Part shown: positions 8,841-18,137 of the stretch, piece after piece | How positions within the stretch are numbered: position 1 is the stretch's first letter | Layout: the number at the start of each line of letters is the position of its first letter | IMG/VR virus record: IMGVR_UViG_3300028800_000001 | Coordinates: 124,001 to 188,000 of that record | Origin: a virus | Length of the DNA: 64,000 bases | Direction: 5' to 3' (one strand) | Notes under the pieces: generated by a model | What the model saw: only the letters and a program-made list of their open reading frames with translations | Database searches by the model: none | What the model was told of the DNA's origin: nothing | Position numbers and translations under genes: made by a program

Positions 8841-9571
8841 GACCACTCCCAAATCAGCATTAAGCGCAAATCCCTTCTGCGTACAAAAAGCCCAAGATGG
8901 CGAAAGAGCCAGAGCGCGGTCTTTGCCCATTCATCGAACTCACCGAAGAACGCGTAACGCTGATGATTACGGATATCCTGTTTGAGTCGATTGAGTGCGC
9001 GCAAATCAATGGCTTTGAGCACTTCACGTGTCACCCGCTCTGGATGATTCTGTTGGAAGAAGAGTAGCGTTTTGAGCGCCTTCCCCTCTGGCGACCATTC
9101 CACGTCATCAAGTGTCAACGATGGCAACTCTTGAAAGCCAGGCTGCTGATACTTTTTCTCTAGCGAGCAGAGTGCATAGCGCAGATGATCATGCTCAATG
9201 CTGAGTGCCCCACCTATTTTATAGCCATAGAGCCCCGCAACGCCATACTCGCCGCTGCTGTATTGAAAGACTTCGTGAAACGGGTGCGCATTGCCCTCGC
9301 GATCCGTAAGATGATTGTACAGTGTCATCTGATCAAGATACATGTTTAGTTGCAGTAAATCTTTTTGCTCACGCGCCGCGTGCATTTGCTCATATGTTGG
9401 TTTCTCTGGTCTGGGTACCAGATCCTCCATTTTCTCCCATAGCGGTAGCTCGTCTTTTGAGACGTAGCATGGATACCCCATGAACTGCGGTTGCGGTACA
9501 GGGTATCCATCTTCATTTACAGGAAAATCATGCACGCCGCATATCAGTTGAAAATGCGGTCGGATTCCCAT
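8837..9571 (-). CDS. Hypothetical protein (244 aa)
   Basis: A soluble 244-residue protein with a proline-rich, aromatic N-terminal part (GYPVPQPQFMGYPCYV), a helical middle and an Arg-rich C-terminus (IRNHQRYAFFGEF, LGLFVRRRDLRLML). No catalytic or metal motif is evident and no family is recognised. It shares an ATGA stop/start overlap with the gene at 8840, showing operon coupling. Position between nuclease genes suggests a role in DNA metabolism, but this is only context. Confidence 0.65.
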   Translation of the reverse strand: MGIRPHFQLICGVHDFPVNEDGYPVPQPQFMGYPCYVSKDELPLWEKMEDLVPRPEKPTYEQMHAAREQKDLLQLNMYLDQMTLYNHLTDREGNAHPFHEVFQYSSGEYGVAGLYGYKIGGALSIEHDHLRYALCSLEKKYQQPGFQELPSLTLDDVEWSPEGKALKTLLFFQQNHPERVTREVLKAIDLRALNRLKQDIRNHQRYAFFGEFDEWAKTALWLFRHLGLFVRRRDLRLMLIWEWS

Positions 9572-9615
9572 CTAGTTCTTTCCTTTTTTATATTTGAGCA
9601 TTTCTTGCGTCTCTA

Positions 9616-9858
9616 TTAGTGAATGACACTCGACTGCCCACCAGTTGAAACGGCATTCACCGTCAACGTGTTGGGTGTAAAGCTCCACGTCCACTGGCCC
9701 ACAGTAAAGCGCTCCTGGCAGTAGACGCAAATCTGATAGACATTGAGCGGTACTGCGGTGTCATCCACCTCTGGCGTATACGCACCGCCTGCTGCTGCGT
9801 CAAACCAGAAGGTTGCGCGCCCATCCTGAGCTCCACAAATTTCACAAAAAGGTGGCAT
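9616..9858 (-). CDS. Small zinc-ribbon-like protein (80 aa)
   Basis: An 80-residue protein with two CxxC knuckles, CEICG at residues 5-9 and CVYC about 38 residues later. This fits a treble-clef or zinc-ribbon fold. The rest is polar and strand-rich. The start ATG at 9858 follows AGAGAGAAAACA. It lies between the Cas4-like nuclease and a hypothetical gene. Several other tiny Cys-pair proteins occur in this operon (12157, 15174). Function unknown. Confidence 0.65.
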   Translation of the reverse strand: MPPFCEICGAQDGRATFWFDAAAGGAYTPEVDDTAVPLNVYQICVYCQERFTVGQWTWSFTPNTLTVNAVSTGGQSSVIH

Positions 9859-9923
9859 TGTTTTCTCTCTTTCTGGATAGTAAACAACTGATCGTGATGA
9901 TCATTTTCTTTTTGCATGAATAT

Positions 9924-10847
9924 TTATAAAGCATAAACTTCCCGCTCTTCAGGCTTCGCAAAGCAAACCGTACGTAGTGGGCACTTAATGGCGCGGTCAC
10001 TCTTGCTATCGCTGCACACCAGGAGGCGTTCCGGCACCAACTTCTTTTTGCGATAAATCTTAATCAACTTCTTGACGTTATTCAATTTCAGAATATAGGG
10101 CTCTGCCATCTGCGGATCATACGTTCTCACCCACGTACGGAAGTGCTGATCTCCTTTATTCTCGATTAAGATGATGGCTTTTGAAATCCCCAACATATGC
10201 ATATAGAGATTTGCCTGGACTGCTGCTTTTTTAAACTCAGGATTTTCCATCGGATTAGCACGCTTGAGAATATCATCAAAGGTTGTCTTGCTATACCCCT
10301 TGATTTCCACCACATAGCGTTCAAACTCATTGTTTTTGTTGCGTGGCTTTGGAATACGAATAAGTGCATCAGGCGTAAACGACAAGCCCCACTCATCTAC
10401 ATAATGACTCTTTTCCACTTCGTCGGCAATACCAGAGATAGCCCCAAAGAGAAATTGCCACTTATCACGCAGTGAATGATCCTTGACTTGCTGTATCTCT
10501 GGCATAAGCAGCGGAAGCAATTCTTGTTCGTCACGCGCTATAAGTGCCTGTTCAAATTGTGCCTCAAGAGCACTGCGCTGTGCTTCATCGAGCTCCATCG
10601 TGAACAAATCTTGCCATTTTTCATGCGTAATCCAGCCATCTAAGAAAATGGCACATAGGTGCGCGGTATTCTCGGAAACTTCTCGCTTATAAAAGGTGCC
10701 AAAGACATGCTCTCTATAGCAGAAATCCAGATCATTGAGGATGGAGGAGGCATGTAAGCCTCCTCGCGGTCCTTCACGCGTATTCCACGTGACGAAGAGT
10801 TGCTCAAGCACGCGCTGAATGTAATCGTCTTCAGTGAGCGTGATCAT
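9924..10847 (-). CDS. Cas4/RecB-like PD-(D/E)XK exonuclease with probable Fe-S cysteines
   Basis: 307 residues. Visible PD-(D/E)XK elements are TPDALI (D160) and VVEIKGY (E181, K183), followed by a QANLYMHMLG helix with the Q/Y pattern of RecB-type nucleases. One N-terminal cysteine (C43 in LDFCYRE) and a C-terminal cluster (C278, C289, C295) match the split four-cysteine Fe-S site of Cas4/AddB-type enzymes. Expected activity is ssDNA exonuclease or flap cleavage in recombination. The start overlaps the stop of the recA-like gene (ATGA) and has a GAGGAGG ribosome site. No CRISPR array or other cas gene is present, so this is a phage recombination nuclease. Confidence 0.8.
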   Translation of the reverse strand: MITLTEDDYIQRVLEQLFVTWNTREGPRGGLHASSILNDLDFCYREHVFGTFYKREVSENTAHLCAIFLDGWITHEKWQDLFTMELDEAQRSALEAQFEQALIARDEQELLPLLMPEIQQVKDHSLRDKWQFLFGAISGIADEVEKSHYVDEWGLSFTPDALIRIPKPRNKNNEFERYVVEIKGYSKTTFDDILKRANPMENPEFKKAAVQANLYMHMLGISKAIILIENKGDQHFRTWVRTYDPQMAEPYILKLNNVKKLIKIYRKKKLVPERLLVCSDSKSDRAIKCPLRTVCFAKPEEREVYAL

Positions 10848-11905
10848 GCAACATCCTCCTCGCCCTCTTCTTCTCCGGCCACAACACGTTTACGTTTCTT
10901 ACGGAAGCCTGCGGCCTCACGCAAACTGTCAAGAATGTCAGGTACTTCTTCCGGTGTCACAAAGCCACGATCATAAATGAAGGGAAGGACAGCGCGCCCA
11001 CGCGGCTTGGATACCTTACTCTTCACAATACGGATAGCCGTGTATTGGCCGTATTCACCGATCTTGTCATCTTCTAACACGCCTTTGCGTCCGGTCTGGA
11101 TGCGCAAACTGGCAAAGTGTTTGAGTGCATGCCCACCTGGACTATCCAGTGGATTGCCAAACACCATACCAACCTTACTGCGCATCTGATTGACGATAAT
11201 AAAGATGGTACCAGAGTCAGCACAGGCCGCATTGATAATAGGAAGCTTTGAAGAGAGCAAGCGCGGTATAAGCGCCATACTATCAGACTTCTCAAAGTTC
11301 TCATTTTCAAGCACTGCTTTGGGTGTCATCGCCATCAAACTATCAAGAATGATGAGCGCGACCCCCGCCTTTGCCCACGTCCAGATCAGTTCAAGCGTAG
11401 CTTCCGCCGTATCAGGATTGGCAAGTACCAGATTTTTGCTATCGACCAAACCAAGCTCTTCTAACCGGTCTTCATCCAGCGTGCGTTCTGCGTCCACATA
11501 AAGGACTTGCGGCACGCGTGGGATGAGATGCGCCATAAGCGAAGACTTCCCAGTGGACTCTTCACCAAAGACCTCAATGATTTTACCGAGCGGCAACCCG
11601 CCACCAATGACGCTGTCCAGATCATCAATACCCGTTGGAATACGTGGCATCTCAATGTCTTCACGCTCTCCCAGGCGATAAATGCGCCCCTTCCCATACT
11701 TCTTCTTGCCTTGCAAAAGAAGCTCCTCAATCACATGCTCTTTGACTACTTTGAGCTTCACGGGAGCCGAAGCAATTTCTTTCTTCAGCATTTTCTCCAT
11801 TGGCGTGCCGTCTTCTTCCTCCTCAAGCAGCTCTTCGGTATCCTCGTAGCTCATCTCCAACATGGAAGCGGTCTTTGCGGTTTCCACATCAAGCTTCTTT
11901 GGCAT
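10844..11905 (-). CDS. RecA-like recombinase
   Basis: 353 residues from ATG at 11905 (GAGAAG upstream; a GTG 12 bases earlier is less likely). The first ~85 residues form an acidic, Lys/Glu-rich extension atypical of bacterial RecA. The core has IPTGIDDLDSVIGGGLP, Walker A GEESTGKS at about 114-121, LYVDAERTLD, Walker B LIILDS, FIIVNQMRSKVG resembling the L2 region, and SPGGHALKHFASLR. The tail is basic then acidic. It forms filaments on ssDNA for strand exchange. It is coupled to the Cas4-like nuclease and lies next to polymerase genes, fitting a phage recombination-dependent replication module. Confidence 0.9.
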   Translation of the reverse strand: MPKKLDVETAKTASMLEMSYEDTEELLEEEEDGTPMEKMLKKEIASAPVKLKVVKEHVIEELLLQGKKKYGKGRIYRLGEREDIEMPRIPTGIDDLDSVIGGGLPLGKIIEVFGEESTGKSSLMAHLIPRVPQVLYVDAERTLDEDRLEELGLVDSKNLVLANPDTAEATLELIWTWAKAGVALIILDSLMAMTPKAVLENENFEKSDSMALIPRLLSSKLPIINAACADSGTIFIIVNQMRSKVGMVFGNPLDSPGGHALKHFASLRIQTGRKGVLEDDKIGEYGQYTAIRIVKSKVSKPRGRAVLPFIYDRGFVTPEEVPDILDSLREAAGFRKKRKRVVAGEEEGEEDVA

Positions 11906-12170
11906 TTTTCTTCTCACTTTCTAATGCGTGCGCCGCCGCGTCTTCTCCGTAAATTGCATCGTATTCAGAGGTATCAAAAGCACCATCCACGATACGCAAA
12001 CGGAGCGTTATTGCGCCATCAAGCGCAGGGATGTAGCTGTCCTTCGTCTCCTCGACTGTCCAGCGCGCCCAATTGCGGATATAGTCATCCTCTATCGTTT
12101 CGCCATCATAGGACGAGGCCGCATGCTTTGTGAGCAAAAACAATTGCTCCACCAGTTCACTCTTTTTCAT
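11889..12170 (-). CDS. Hypothetical protein (93 aa)
   Basis: Start ATG at 12170 is set by GGAGG six bases upstream, removing an in-frame 14-residue extension. The protein is acidic (MKKSELVEQLFLLTKHAAS, then ETIEDDYIRNWARW) and ends in a charged helix (ALESEKKNAKEA). Both ends overlap neighbours: its start lies inside the end of the zinc-finger gene and its end overlaps the recA-like start. No family is recognised. Confidence 0.65.
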   Translation of the reverse strand: MKKSELVEQLFLLTKHAASSYDGETIEDDYIRNWARWTVEETKDSYIPALDGAITLRLRIVDGAFDTSEYDAIYGEDAAAHALESEKKNAKEA

Positions 12171-12369
12171 GACATACCTCCGCTTTCTCGTAGCATGGTT
12201 CGCTACATACAAATTCCCCTAATTGATAGGAATAGATCCATCCATTGAGATTGTCATCCGCGCATTCTTTACAGACGGCGCACTGCGACGGTTTCCAGAT
12301 CTGTTGACATGCGGCCCTGTAGCGTCGGTACGCCGTAATGTCAACAATATTGCTTATTACTGTGCCCAT
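12157..12369 (-). CDS. Small Cys-rich (zinc-finger-like) protein (70 aa)
   Basis: 70 residues with CAVCKEC (Cys pair) followed about 25 residues later by CSEPC, a likely zinc site. The N-terminus carries ITAYRRYRAACQQ. Its ATG at 12369 lies 13 bases inside the dnaE 3' end, so it is translationally coupled to the polymerase. No exact family is recognised. Confidence 0.65.
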   Translation of the reverse strand: MGTVISNIVDITAYRRYRAACQQIWKPSQCAVCKECADDNLNGWIYSYQLGEFVCSEPCYEKAEVCHEKE

Positions 12370-15170
12370 GAGTATTCTTCATCCTCTGCTTTTAGTTTAA
12401 AGCCATGCTTGAGTAACACACGAGAATTGCGCACCGAAAGGTTGAAATGTTCCTCTTCATCAAAGATCAGCGCCCCTACAGCCTCCATCTCACGCTGAAT
12501 ACCAACGTGCACATTTCTCGTCGTGCCCATCTTCTCGCGTATCTTCTCAAGCATGTCATCCTTACTGATAAAAATTCCCTCTCCACGTGCGCGTTCAATC
12601 ACATTCGCACAAGTCAGTCCAACTTTATTAATGGTGGTCAGACCGCGCTGAATGCAAGGTTCGCCTCCCAGGTAGGTAACGCGGTAGTTGGCACTCCCAT
12701 TCACATGTGGGAGTAAGATCACCTGTCCTTTGCGTACCGCCTCTTGCTCAAAAAGCAAACGGTTATTTTTATCCTTTTCATGTCGCAGTAAACACGTATA
12801 GAACTCAAGCGGATAATAGATTTTGAGCCACATCGTGTAGACTGCAAGTAAGCTGTAGGCTGCGCAATGCCCTTTATTAAAAGAGTATAGCGCCATCTTA
12901 TCGATGATCTTTTCCGCCTCTTTCGCAGTGATGCCACCATGCGTTACCGCGCCGTCAATAAAATCCTTCTTCATCTCTGGCGTGATCTGTCCTTTTTTGG
13001 CTTGCTTAATCAATTTATCTGCCGTGATGCGATCCAGATGTGCCAGCCCTAGCGCAATCGCGAGCTTCTGTTCTTCGTAGATCATGGCCCCGTAGGTATC
13101 CTGACAATATTTATAGGTTGGAGACTTTGTATTGCCCTTCCCCTTTTTGCCTGCCAGGAAGTCATCGAGCGCAGACCCAGGACGCACGAGCGTATTGCAC
13201 GCGACAATCTCACCGAAGTTTTGCGGTTGGACTTTAATCAAACAGCGCTTCATCGTTGGTGAACCAAACTGAAAGATGCCATTGGTGTCCAGGTTGCGAA
13301 ACCCTTGATAGATCTTCGAATCGTCAAGAATGTCGTAGCTAAAACTACAGCCGGTCATCGCCTCAATATCTGCCAGCACATCGTAGGTTTTGAGTCCCAG
13401 GATATCGAGCTTGAGTATCCCTGCACTATCCAGCGCTTTCATGTCGTAAGAGGTTACCAGGACGGTTTTCTCTTTCTTTGGCAACTTCTTTTTTGTCATC
13501 TTCACCTTGCCTGTCTTGGTGACCGTCTCCACCATTTCAAACTCATCTTCCTCCTCTACATCTTCTTCTTTCGTTTTTCGGTCTTTTACCGGCATCAACG
13601 GAACGTACTGCTCAATTGGCCCTGGCGTAATAGCAATGCCGGAAGGATGACGCCCACGAGTAGCCGCTTGCCCATTGAGTAAGCAAAAATGCTCTAGAAA
13701 CGTTGGATATTGCACATCAAATTCTGTGAAGAAAACACCAGCACGCGCATGATTCTTGAGTTCTTGGATTGTGAATTTGTGTTCTTCATAGTCCACTAGC
13801 TCCAATTGATATTTGAGTTTCGCGACATCCTCTTTCGAGATAAACCCTTCACCCATTGCCCTGACCAAATCATTGACGAGATTTTTTAGCTGATAATAGA
13901 TCGTTGTTGATATTGGTGCGCAGCGCCCCGCATACAGCGCTTCAATATGCTCAATGACCTCGCCGCGCCTCGTTGCCATGAAGTCTGAGTCCACATCAGG
14001 AATCTGCTTCTTATGAATATGCAGAAAGCGATCAAAAGACGTACCAAGTTTAATCGGATCAACATTGGTAAGATTGATCGCGTAGGCGAGCAGTGACCCA
14101 CAGACACTTCCACGTCCATAGCCGACTTTAATACCCTGCCCACGTGCCCAGTTAATCATCTCCCAACACATCAAGAAGTAGTCCTCAAAGTGCAAATGTT
14201 TAATGACTTTTATTTCATAGCGCATTTGCTCCAGGTACTCTTCTTTCCAGAGCCCCTTTTCAAGCAGTCCTTCTTTGGCAACCTCTGCGAGCTTTGTCGA
14301 GCTTTTTGTGCCCCAATCCAGCGTTGGTAGCAAATCGCCAAACTCCAGACTGGTCGTAGCACGTGCCACAATGCGCGCCGTCTCTTCAATGTACTCACTG
14401 CCATCAAAGCCCATCTGATCCTCAAACGCCTGCGCCATCTCATCAGCGCTATGCATATACAGATTGCTATAATCCGCCTGCATTTGCTGATTGCCCTTCT
14501 TGAGCCCCCACATCTTTTCATAGGTGTCGTATTGCTCAGGGCTCACATAGTGCGCGTCACAGGTGAGTACCGGTTTGATATTGTAGCGCCCCGCCAAGTC
14601 GAGTAGCTCAGAGTTCATACGATACTGGATGTCTTGACCATCCTCAATGACCGGAAACGGCATCAGTTCTGCGTAAAAGCGATCCCCATAAAGCTGTTGA
14701 AAAAATTCCAGCGCGGCTCTAGCGCGCTTTTTCTTTCCTTGTAGGAGCATATTAGGAATATACCCCTGAATACACCCTGAGAGCACCGCCACACCTTCAC
14801 TATGCTTGTTCAGCATCTCAACCGTATAGGTTGGGTACAAAACATTGGTACAGGTCTTTGCAGCCCAGGTCACCAGATGCGAGATATTTTCATAGCCTTT
14901 TCGATCAAGCGCAAGCATCGTCATATGGAAGCGCTCTGCCTTACTATCGAACGTTGGCTGAAAATATGCCTCAACACCAAGCACGACTGGCAAATTATAT
15001 TCTTTTCCGGCAAGCGCGGTCTCAACCCATCCGGCAACAGTACCATGATCAGTAATTGCGTAGCCCACATGCCCTAGCTTCTTCGCACGTGCAACGTGGG
15101 CTTTGGGTGCCTGAAAACCGTCATAGAGAGAATTGGCCGTATGATTATGTAAATCAGCATACTGTAGCAT
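12357..15170 (-). CDS. dnaE: DNA polymerase III alpha subunit (phage-type, short)
   Basis: 937 residues, shorter than bacterial DnaE (about 1100-1160). The N-terminal PHP domain retains metal-binding residues (DLHNHT at 6-11, ITDHGT, VLGVEAYF), so a PHP exonuclease may be active. The C-family palm has GYGRGSVCGSL and PDVDSDF near residue 390, with the third aspartate in KLDILGL near 587. It continues through NKGHCAAYSLLAVY in the fingers and an HhH-like segment near 890, then ends. The usual OB-fold and tau-binding C-terminal domain is missing, so it probably does not use a standard clamp-loader link. Start ATG 15170 follows GAGGTAAAGT. Confidence 0.93.
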   Translation of the reverse strand: MLQYADLHNHTANSLYDGFQAPKAHVARAKKLGHVGYAITDHGTVAGWVETALAGKEYNLPVVLGVEAYFQPTFDSKAERFHMTMLALDRKGYENISHLVTWAAKTCTNVLYPTYTVEMLNKHSEGVAVLSGCIQGYIPNMLLQGKKKRARAALEFFQQLYGDRFYAELMPFPVIEDGQDIQYRMNSELLDLAGRYNIKPVLTCDAHYVSPEQYDTYEKMWGLKKGNQQMQADYSNLYMHSADEMAQAFEDQMGFDGSEYIEETARIVARATTSLEFGDLLPTLDWGTKSSTKLAEVAKEGLLEKGLWKEEYLEQMRYEIKVIKHLHFEDYFLMCWEMINWARGQGIKVGYGRGSVCGSLLAYAINLTNVDPIKLGTSFDRFLHIHKKQIPDVDSDFMATRRGEVIEHIEALYAGRCAPISTTIYYQLKNLVNDLVRAMGEGFISKEDVAKLKYQLELVDYEEHKFTIQELKNHARAGVFFTEFDVQYPTFLEHFCLLNGQAATRGRHPSGIAITPGPIEQYVPLMPVKDRKTKEEDVEEEDEFEMVETVTKTGKVKMTKKKLPKKEKTVLVTSYDMKALDSAGILKLDILGLKTYDVLADIEAMTGCSFSYDILDDSKIYQGFRNLDTNGIFQFGSPTMKRCLIKVQPQNFGEIVACNTLVRPGSALDDFLAGKKGKGNTKSPTYKYCQDTYGAMIYEEQKLAIALGLAHLDRITADKLIKQAKKGQITPEMKKDFIDGAVTHGGITAKEAEKIIDKMALYSFNKGHCAAYSLLAVYTMWLKIYYPLEFYTCLLRHEKDKNNRLLFEQEAVRKGQVILLPHVNGSANYRVTYLGGEPCIQRGLTTINKVGLTCANVIERARGEGIFISKDDMLEKIREKMGTTRNVHVGIQREMEAVGALIFDEEEHFNLSVRNSRVLLKHGFKLKAEDEEYSWAQ

Positions 15171-15173
15171 ACT

Positions 15174-15446
15174 TTACCTCTTTAAGAAACGATCAAAATG
15201 GGCGTCTCCCTGACGCGTCCAAGAAGTGACAATGTCCTTCATGCGCCAGGACTGCGGATTTGGTTCCGTAAGATTTGCGTAGAGGTTCTTTACATCATCT
15301 AAAAACAGGTGTGCGTGTTCCACCCCACATGCACAAAAATCCAAGTGCGGCACACGGGTGTGTACGTCTTCTGCGCGAAAGATTTTCTCTGACTTCGCGC
15401 CACACCAGTAACAGTTTCGTAGTGGATCAATAACAGAAAGATGCAT
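15174..15446 (-). CDS. Small zinc-ribbon-like protein (90 aa)
   Basis: 90 residues with CYWCG at 12-16 and CACG about 25 residues later, matching a four-cysteine zinc knuckle, plus a downstream His (VEHAH). The remainder is polar and helical. The start ATG at 15446 follows AAGGTGAAATAATT. It sits 3 bases upstream of the polymerase gene and may be a polymerase accessory factor, but this is only position. No family is recognised. Confidence 0.65.
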   Translation of the reverse strand: MHLSVIDPLRNCYWCGAKSEKIFRAEDVHTRVPHLDFCACGVEHAHLFLDDVKNLYANLTEPNPQSWRMKDIVTSWTRQGDAHFDRFLKR

Positions 15447-15448
15447 AA

Positions 15449-16507
15449 TTATTTCACCTTATAATTTGCTATTAAGACATGCTCCGTTTTGCGATCATTG
15501 CGGCCCTGGAAATTCACCAGATAATTCTTCGCAAAACTGTAAAGCGTGAGACCATCATAGAGCTTCGCAATTGCTGGCGTGTTCTTGGCAATAAGTAAGA
15601 ACTTCGCCTTGCACTGATTTTTCAGATAGTGCGCCAAACGTTCTTGATCGTCCATCGTGAAGCTGCGCTGCGAATAGGTACTAAACGTCGTATCGTAAGG
15701 CGGATCAAGAAACACAAAATCCTGTGCAGTTGGCGGATACGCCTCCAAGAATGTTTGAAAGTCCATACAGGCCAGGGTTGTCTTTGCAAGTTTGCGCTGA
15801 AGCGTTGGCGCACTAAAACCGCGCATCTTTGCGCTAAGCGATTTCTTGTTGTAACTGATCCCCCCATAGGGCACATTCAAATGTCCTTGCCGATTGTAGC
15901 GAAACATGGAAGCATACGCGTACTCACGAACAAAAAAGAAGAGCGCTGCGTGAGCCCCCTTGTTTGGTGCGCGGTGTGTGTTATACAGGTAACGTGCGTG
16001 CATATAATATGTGCTTTTGAGTGCGCTCTCCAGGTTCGCAAGCGTATCTTCAACACTCAATTTCCCTCGTTCTTGCTCAAGCCTGCGCATACGTACCATC
16101 TTCCCTTTGAGATTGCGCAACACTTCCGGTATCACCCGCTCGTCTGGCAAGAAAAAGTAATCAACCAGCACTTTGCCGTAAACCTCCAAGAAAGAGGAAC
16201 TTTCATTGTGCTGGTACAGCGCCAAGAGTGCGTTGCGTTCTGCCTCTACAAAATGACTAAGTGCCTGCCATCCCCGTATAAGTTGCAACAGCGAAACCTG
16301 GAAACTAACATCGTTCTTGCGTACCACCTCATAGAGTGTCATTAACTCCTTTGAAGCATCATTGATATAACTGCGCTCAGACTCCAGCGCAAGGTACACC
16401 GCCCCTCCACCTACAAACGGCTCATAATAGTTTTCAAACTCAGGGACCAGTGGAAGAATATGTTTGATTTCTCGCTCTTTTCCGCCAGCCCATTTCATGA
16501 GTGCCAT
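15449..16507 (-). CDS. D12-class DNA N6-adenine methyltransferase (Dam-like)
   Basis: 352 residues. The SAM-binding motif MKWAGGKERE at the N-terminus and FVGGGAVYLAL are followed by a long variable region and the catalytic FVFLDPPYDTTF. This order (FxGxG near the N-terminus and DPPY late) is the alpha-group D12 family. A longer-than-usual helical insert lies between about residues 90 and 170. It may protect phage DNA from restriction or mark origins. No matching restriction gene is visible nearby. The start follows AAAGGGGGCGGCT. Recognition site unknown. Confidence 0.9.
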   Translation of the reverse strand: MALMKWAGGKEREIKHILPLVPEFENYYEPFVGGGAVYLALESERSYINDASKELMTLYEVVRKNDVSFQVSLLQLIRGWQALSHFVEAERNALLALYQHNESSSFLEVYGKVLVDYFFLPDERVIPEVLRNLKGKMVRMRRLEQERGKLSVEDTLANLESALKSTYYMHARYLYNTHRAPNKGAHAALFFFVREYAYASMFRYNRQGHLNVPYGGISYNKKSLSAKMRGFSAPTLQRKLAKTTLACMDFQTFLEAYPPTAQDFVFLDPPYDTTFSTYSQRSFTMDDQERLAHYLKNQCKAKFLLIAKNTPAIAKLYDGLTLYSFAKNYLVNFQGRNDRKTEHVLIANYKVK

Positions 16508-16530
16508 AGCCGCCCCCTTTCATACAATAG

Positions 16531-16584
16531 AATTAATTAATTTTTATTTATTCTCAGAAAAATTGTGTGAAAAAATAATTAATT
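16531..16584. repeat. AATTAATT-type inverted repeat
   Basis: Arms at 16531-16545 and 16570-16584 match at 14 of 15 positions and enclose a 24-base loop. It lies upstream of the adenine methylase and downstream of the SLOG gene on the minus strand. The same AATAATTAATT core recurs at 27084-27140 and 51535-51592. It could act as a transcription terminator or processing hairpin. Confidence 0.6.
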
Positions 16585-16615
16585 GCTCCCTGGCAGGTGT
16601 GAGCCTGCCAAGAAA

Positions 16616-17038
16616 CTATTTCCCGCGTACAACAGGAATGCCTTTTTTCTTTGCCTTACGAATGTCATCTGCGGTGCCTGCCGTAGGACTCACCCAGAAG
16701 TACACCAGCGCGTCTGCCTGATCAACGATATATTGATTGCGGCGAAATCCAGCGCCCCTGTCATACGTTCTTTTGCCATTTGGCAGCGTCTTCGCGTTCC
16801 AATCAGCCGGAAACACCATCCAGTGCATCCCCTGAAGTTCGGCTTCATAGATTGCCGTCTTATCCACTCTCCCACCATCTCCTGAGACAATCAGCGTCTC
16901 AGGAGAGCAGATGGCCGCAAGGCGTTGTACAAAGCGGCGCACCCGACCTGGATAAGGATACTCACGCGATCCCACAATGGCGATGCTTTTATGCTGTGCC
17001 CAGGCGAAAGGTTTCGACATCGTCGTCGTCCTCATCAT
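16616..17038 (-). CDS. SLOG-superfamily (DUF2493/YspA-like) nucleotide-binding protein
   Basis: About 140 residues. IAIVGSREYP near the N-terminus, LIVSGDGGRVDKTAIYEA in the middle and ALVYFWVSPTAGTADDIRKAKKKGIPV at the end match the SLOG Rossmann-like fold (DprA/LOG relatives). It probably binds a nucleotide or nucleotide-derived ligand, and members are common in phages. The start overlaps the end of the ssDNA-binding-like gene. ATG at 17038, 17035 and 17020 are all possible, with no decisive ribosome site. Confidence 0.75.
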   Translation of the reverse strand: MMRTTTMSKPFAWAQHKSIAIVGSREYPYPGRVRRFVQRLAAICSPETLIVSGDGGRVDKTAIYEAELQGMHWMVFPADWNAKTLPNGKRTYDRGAGFRRNQYIVDQADALVYFWVSPTAGTADDIRKAKKKGIPVVRGK

Positions 17039-18008
17039 CTTCTTGCTTTGGAGCTTTTGCCGTCTGAAGCTTTTGCACCTTCATTTTCGAGACAGGAGTT
17101 GCAACAGGTTTTACTTCGATTTCTTCTTCATCGTCTTCCTGCTCAACCACTGGAGCTTTCTTGGTGACCAGTTTACGTGGCTTCTCCTCTACCACTTCTT
17201 CCTCATCATCCTCTTCCTGTTTGGGAGCAGACTTGCCAACTTTTACGGTCTTGGCCTCTTTGAGTTTGCTGAAGACCTCTTTACGCTCCACTTCAGGATC
17301 AACCTTTGGTGCTGCTTTTTTCTTTGGAGGAGTAGCGACCACTTCGTCTTCATCCTCATCTTCGTCTTCTTCTGCCTCCTGCTCCTCGCGGATCATGCGC
17401 GCCAATTCTGAATCATAGAAGCTGGCAACAGCCATTTTGATTTGCTCGTCGGTTGGCGGCTGCACATCCTCTGGCAAATCAACCGCGCTGCCTTTCAAAC
17501 GCAGATCGTACTTCGTATCAGCGCCTTCGGCAGTATTGCGCTTGTACAGGTATTTGCCCTCTGTGAGGTCAACACCCTCGCTCATAAAACCGTCGTAAAG
17601 CATGTCCCACGGGTGATTGCTTGCGCGCTTCACGTTCATCACACGTGAGCCAACATTGGGGTATTTGTCATCAGGATCAGGATTCTGGTCAGGGAAGCAG
17701 TACACCCCGAAAAAGTACTGCGGTTTCTGTTTCTCCGCAGAACGGTACTGCTCAGGGTGATCACAACCGTGGCAGGTATAACCGAAGAAATGTCGGCAAG
17801 GACCGCTTTTCTTGAAGTCGGTCAGGTGATCATGCCAGGGAATTTCCATCCCCTTATCAAAGTCATAATAGAATTGGACTCGTACCGACTTCCCCTTTTT
17901 GAGTGTCAACATACGTACCGAGCCAAATGAGCGCTCTTTATTCTTGCGCTCCACTTCACGGGCTTCACGATCCAGGTCAAGTTTGACTTTCTTTACGTCA
18001 ATAGGCAT
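16989..18008 (-). CDS. Putative phage single-stranded DNA-binding protein (gp32-like)
   Basis: 339 residues. The N-terminal part is basic (VKKVKLDLDREAREVERKNKE), then VRVQFYYDF and a putative zinc site C71-x-H73-x5-C79-x2-C82. The last ~140 residues are low complexity, alternating acidic Glu/Asp blocks with Lys/Pro/Ala, ending in a DDEDDDD-rich tail. A zinc knuckle core plus an acidic C-terminal tail parallels T4 gp32, and the gene sits directly downstream of primase. The assignment is inferred from architecture and context. ATG at 18008. Confidence 0.55.
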   Translation of the reverse strand: MPIDVKKVKLDLDREAREVERKNKERSFGSVRMLTLKKGKSVRVQFYYDFDKGMEIPWHDHLTDFKKSGPCRHFFGYTCHGCDHPEQYRSAEKQKPQYFFGVYCFPDQNPDPDDKYPNVGSRVMNVKRASNHPWDMLYDGFMSEGVDLTEGKYLYKRNTAEGADTKYDLRLKGSAVDLPEDVQPPTDEQIKMAVASFYDSELARMIREEQEAEEDEDEDEDEVVATPPKKKAAPKVDPEVERKEVFSKLKEAKTVKVGKSAPKQEEDDEEEVVEEKPRKLVTKKAPVVEQEDDEEEIEVKPVATPVSKMKVQKLQTAKAPKQEDDEDDDDVETFRLGTA

Positions 18009-18137
18009 TGTCTAAAATTCTCACTTTCATTTTTGTAGAGGTACTGATGATCCTACTTAAAACGAGGGATTCTTTTGACCTCATTGAATGAAGCATTTTA
18101 CAAGCTTCATTAACTATATTCTTTGTTTTTTCAGAAC

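Noticed and set aside
9924-10847. Cas4 of a CRISPR system
   Set aside because: No cas1/cas2 or array is present; it is in a recombination operon with RecA-like protein.
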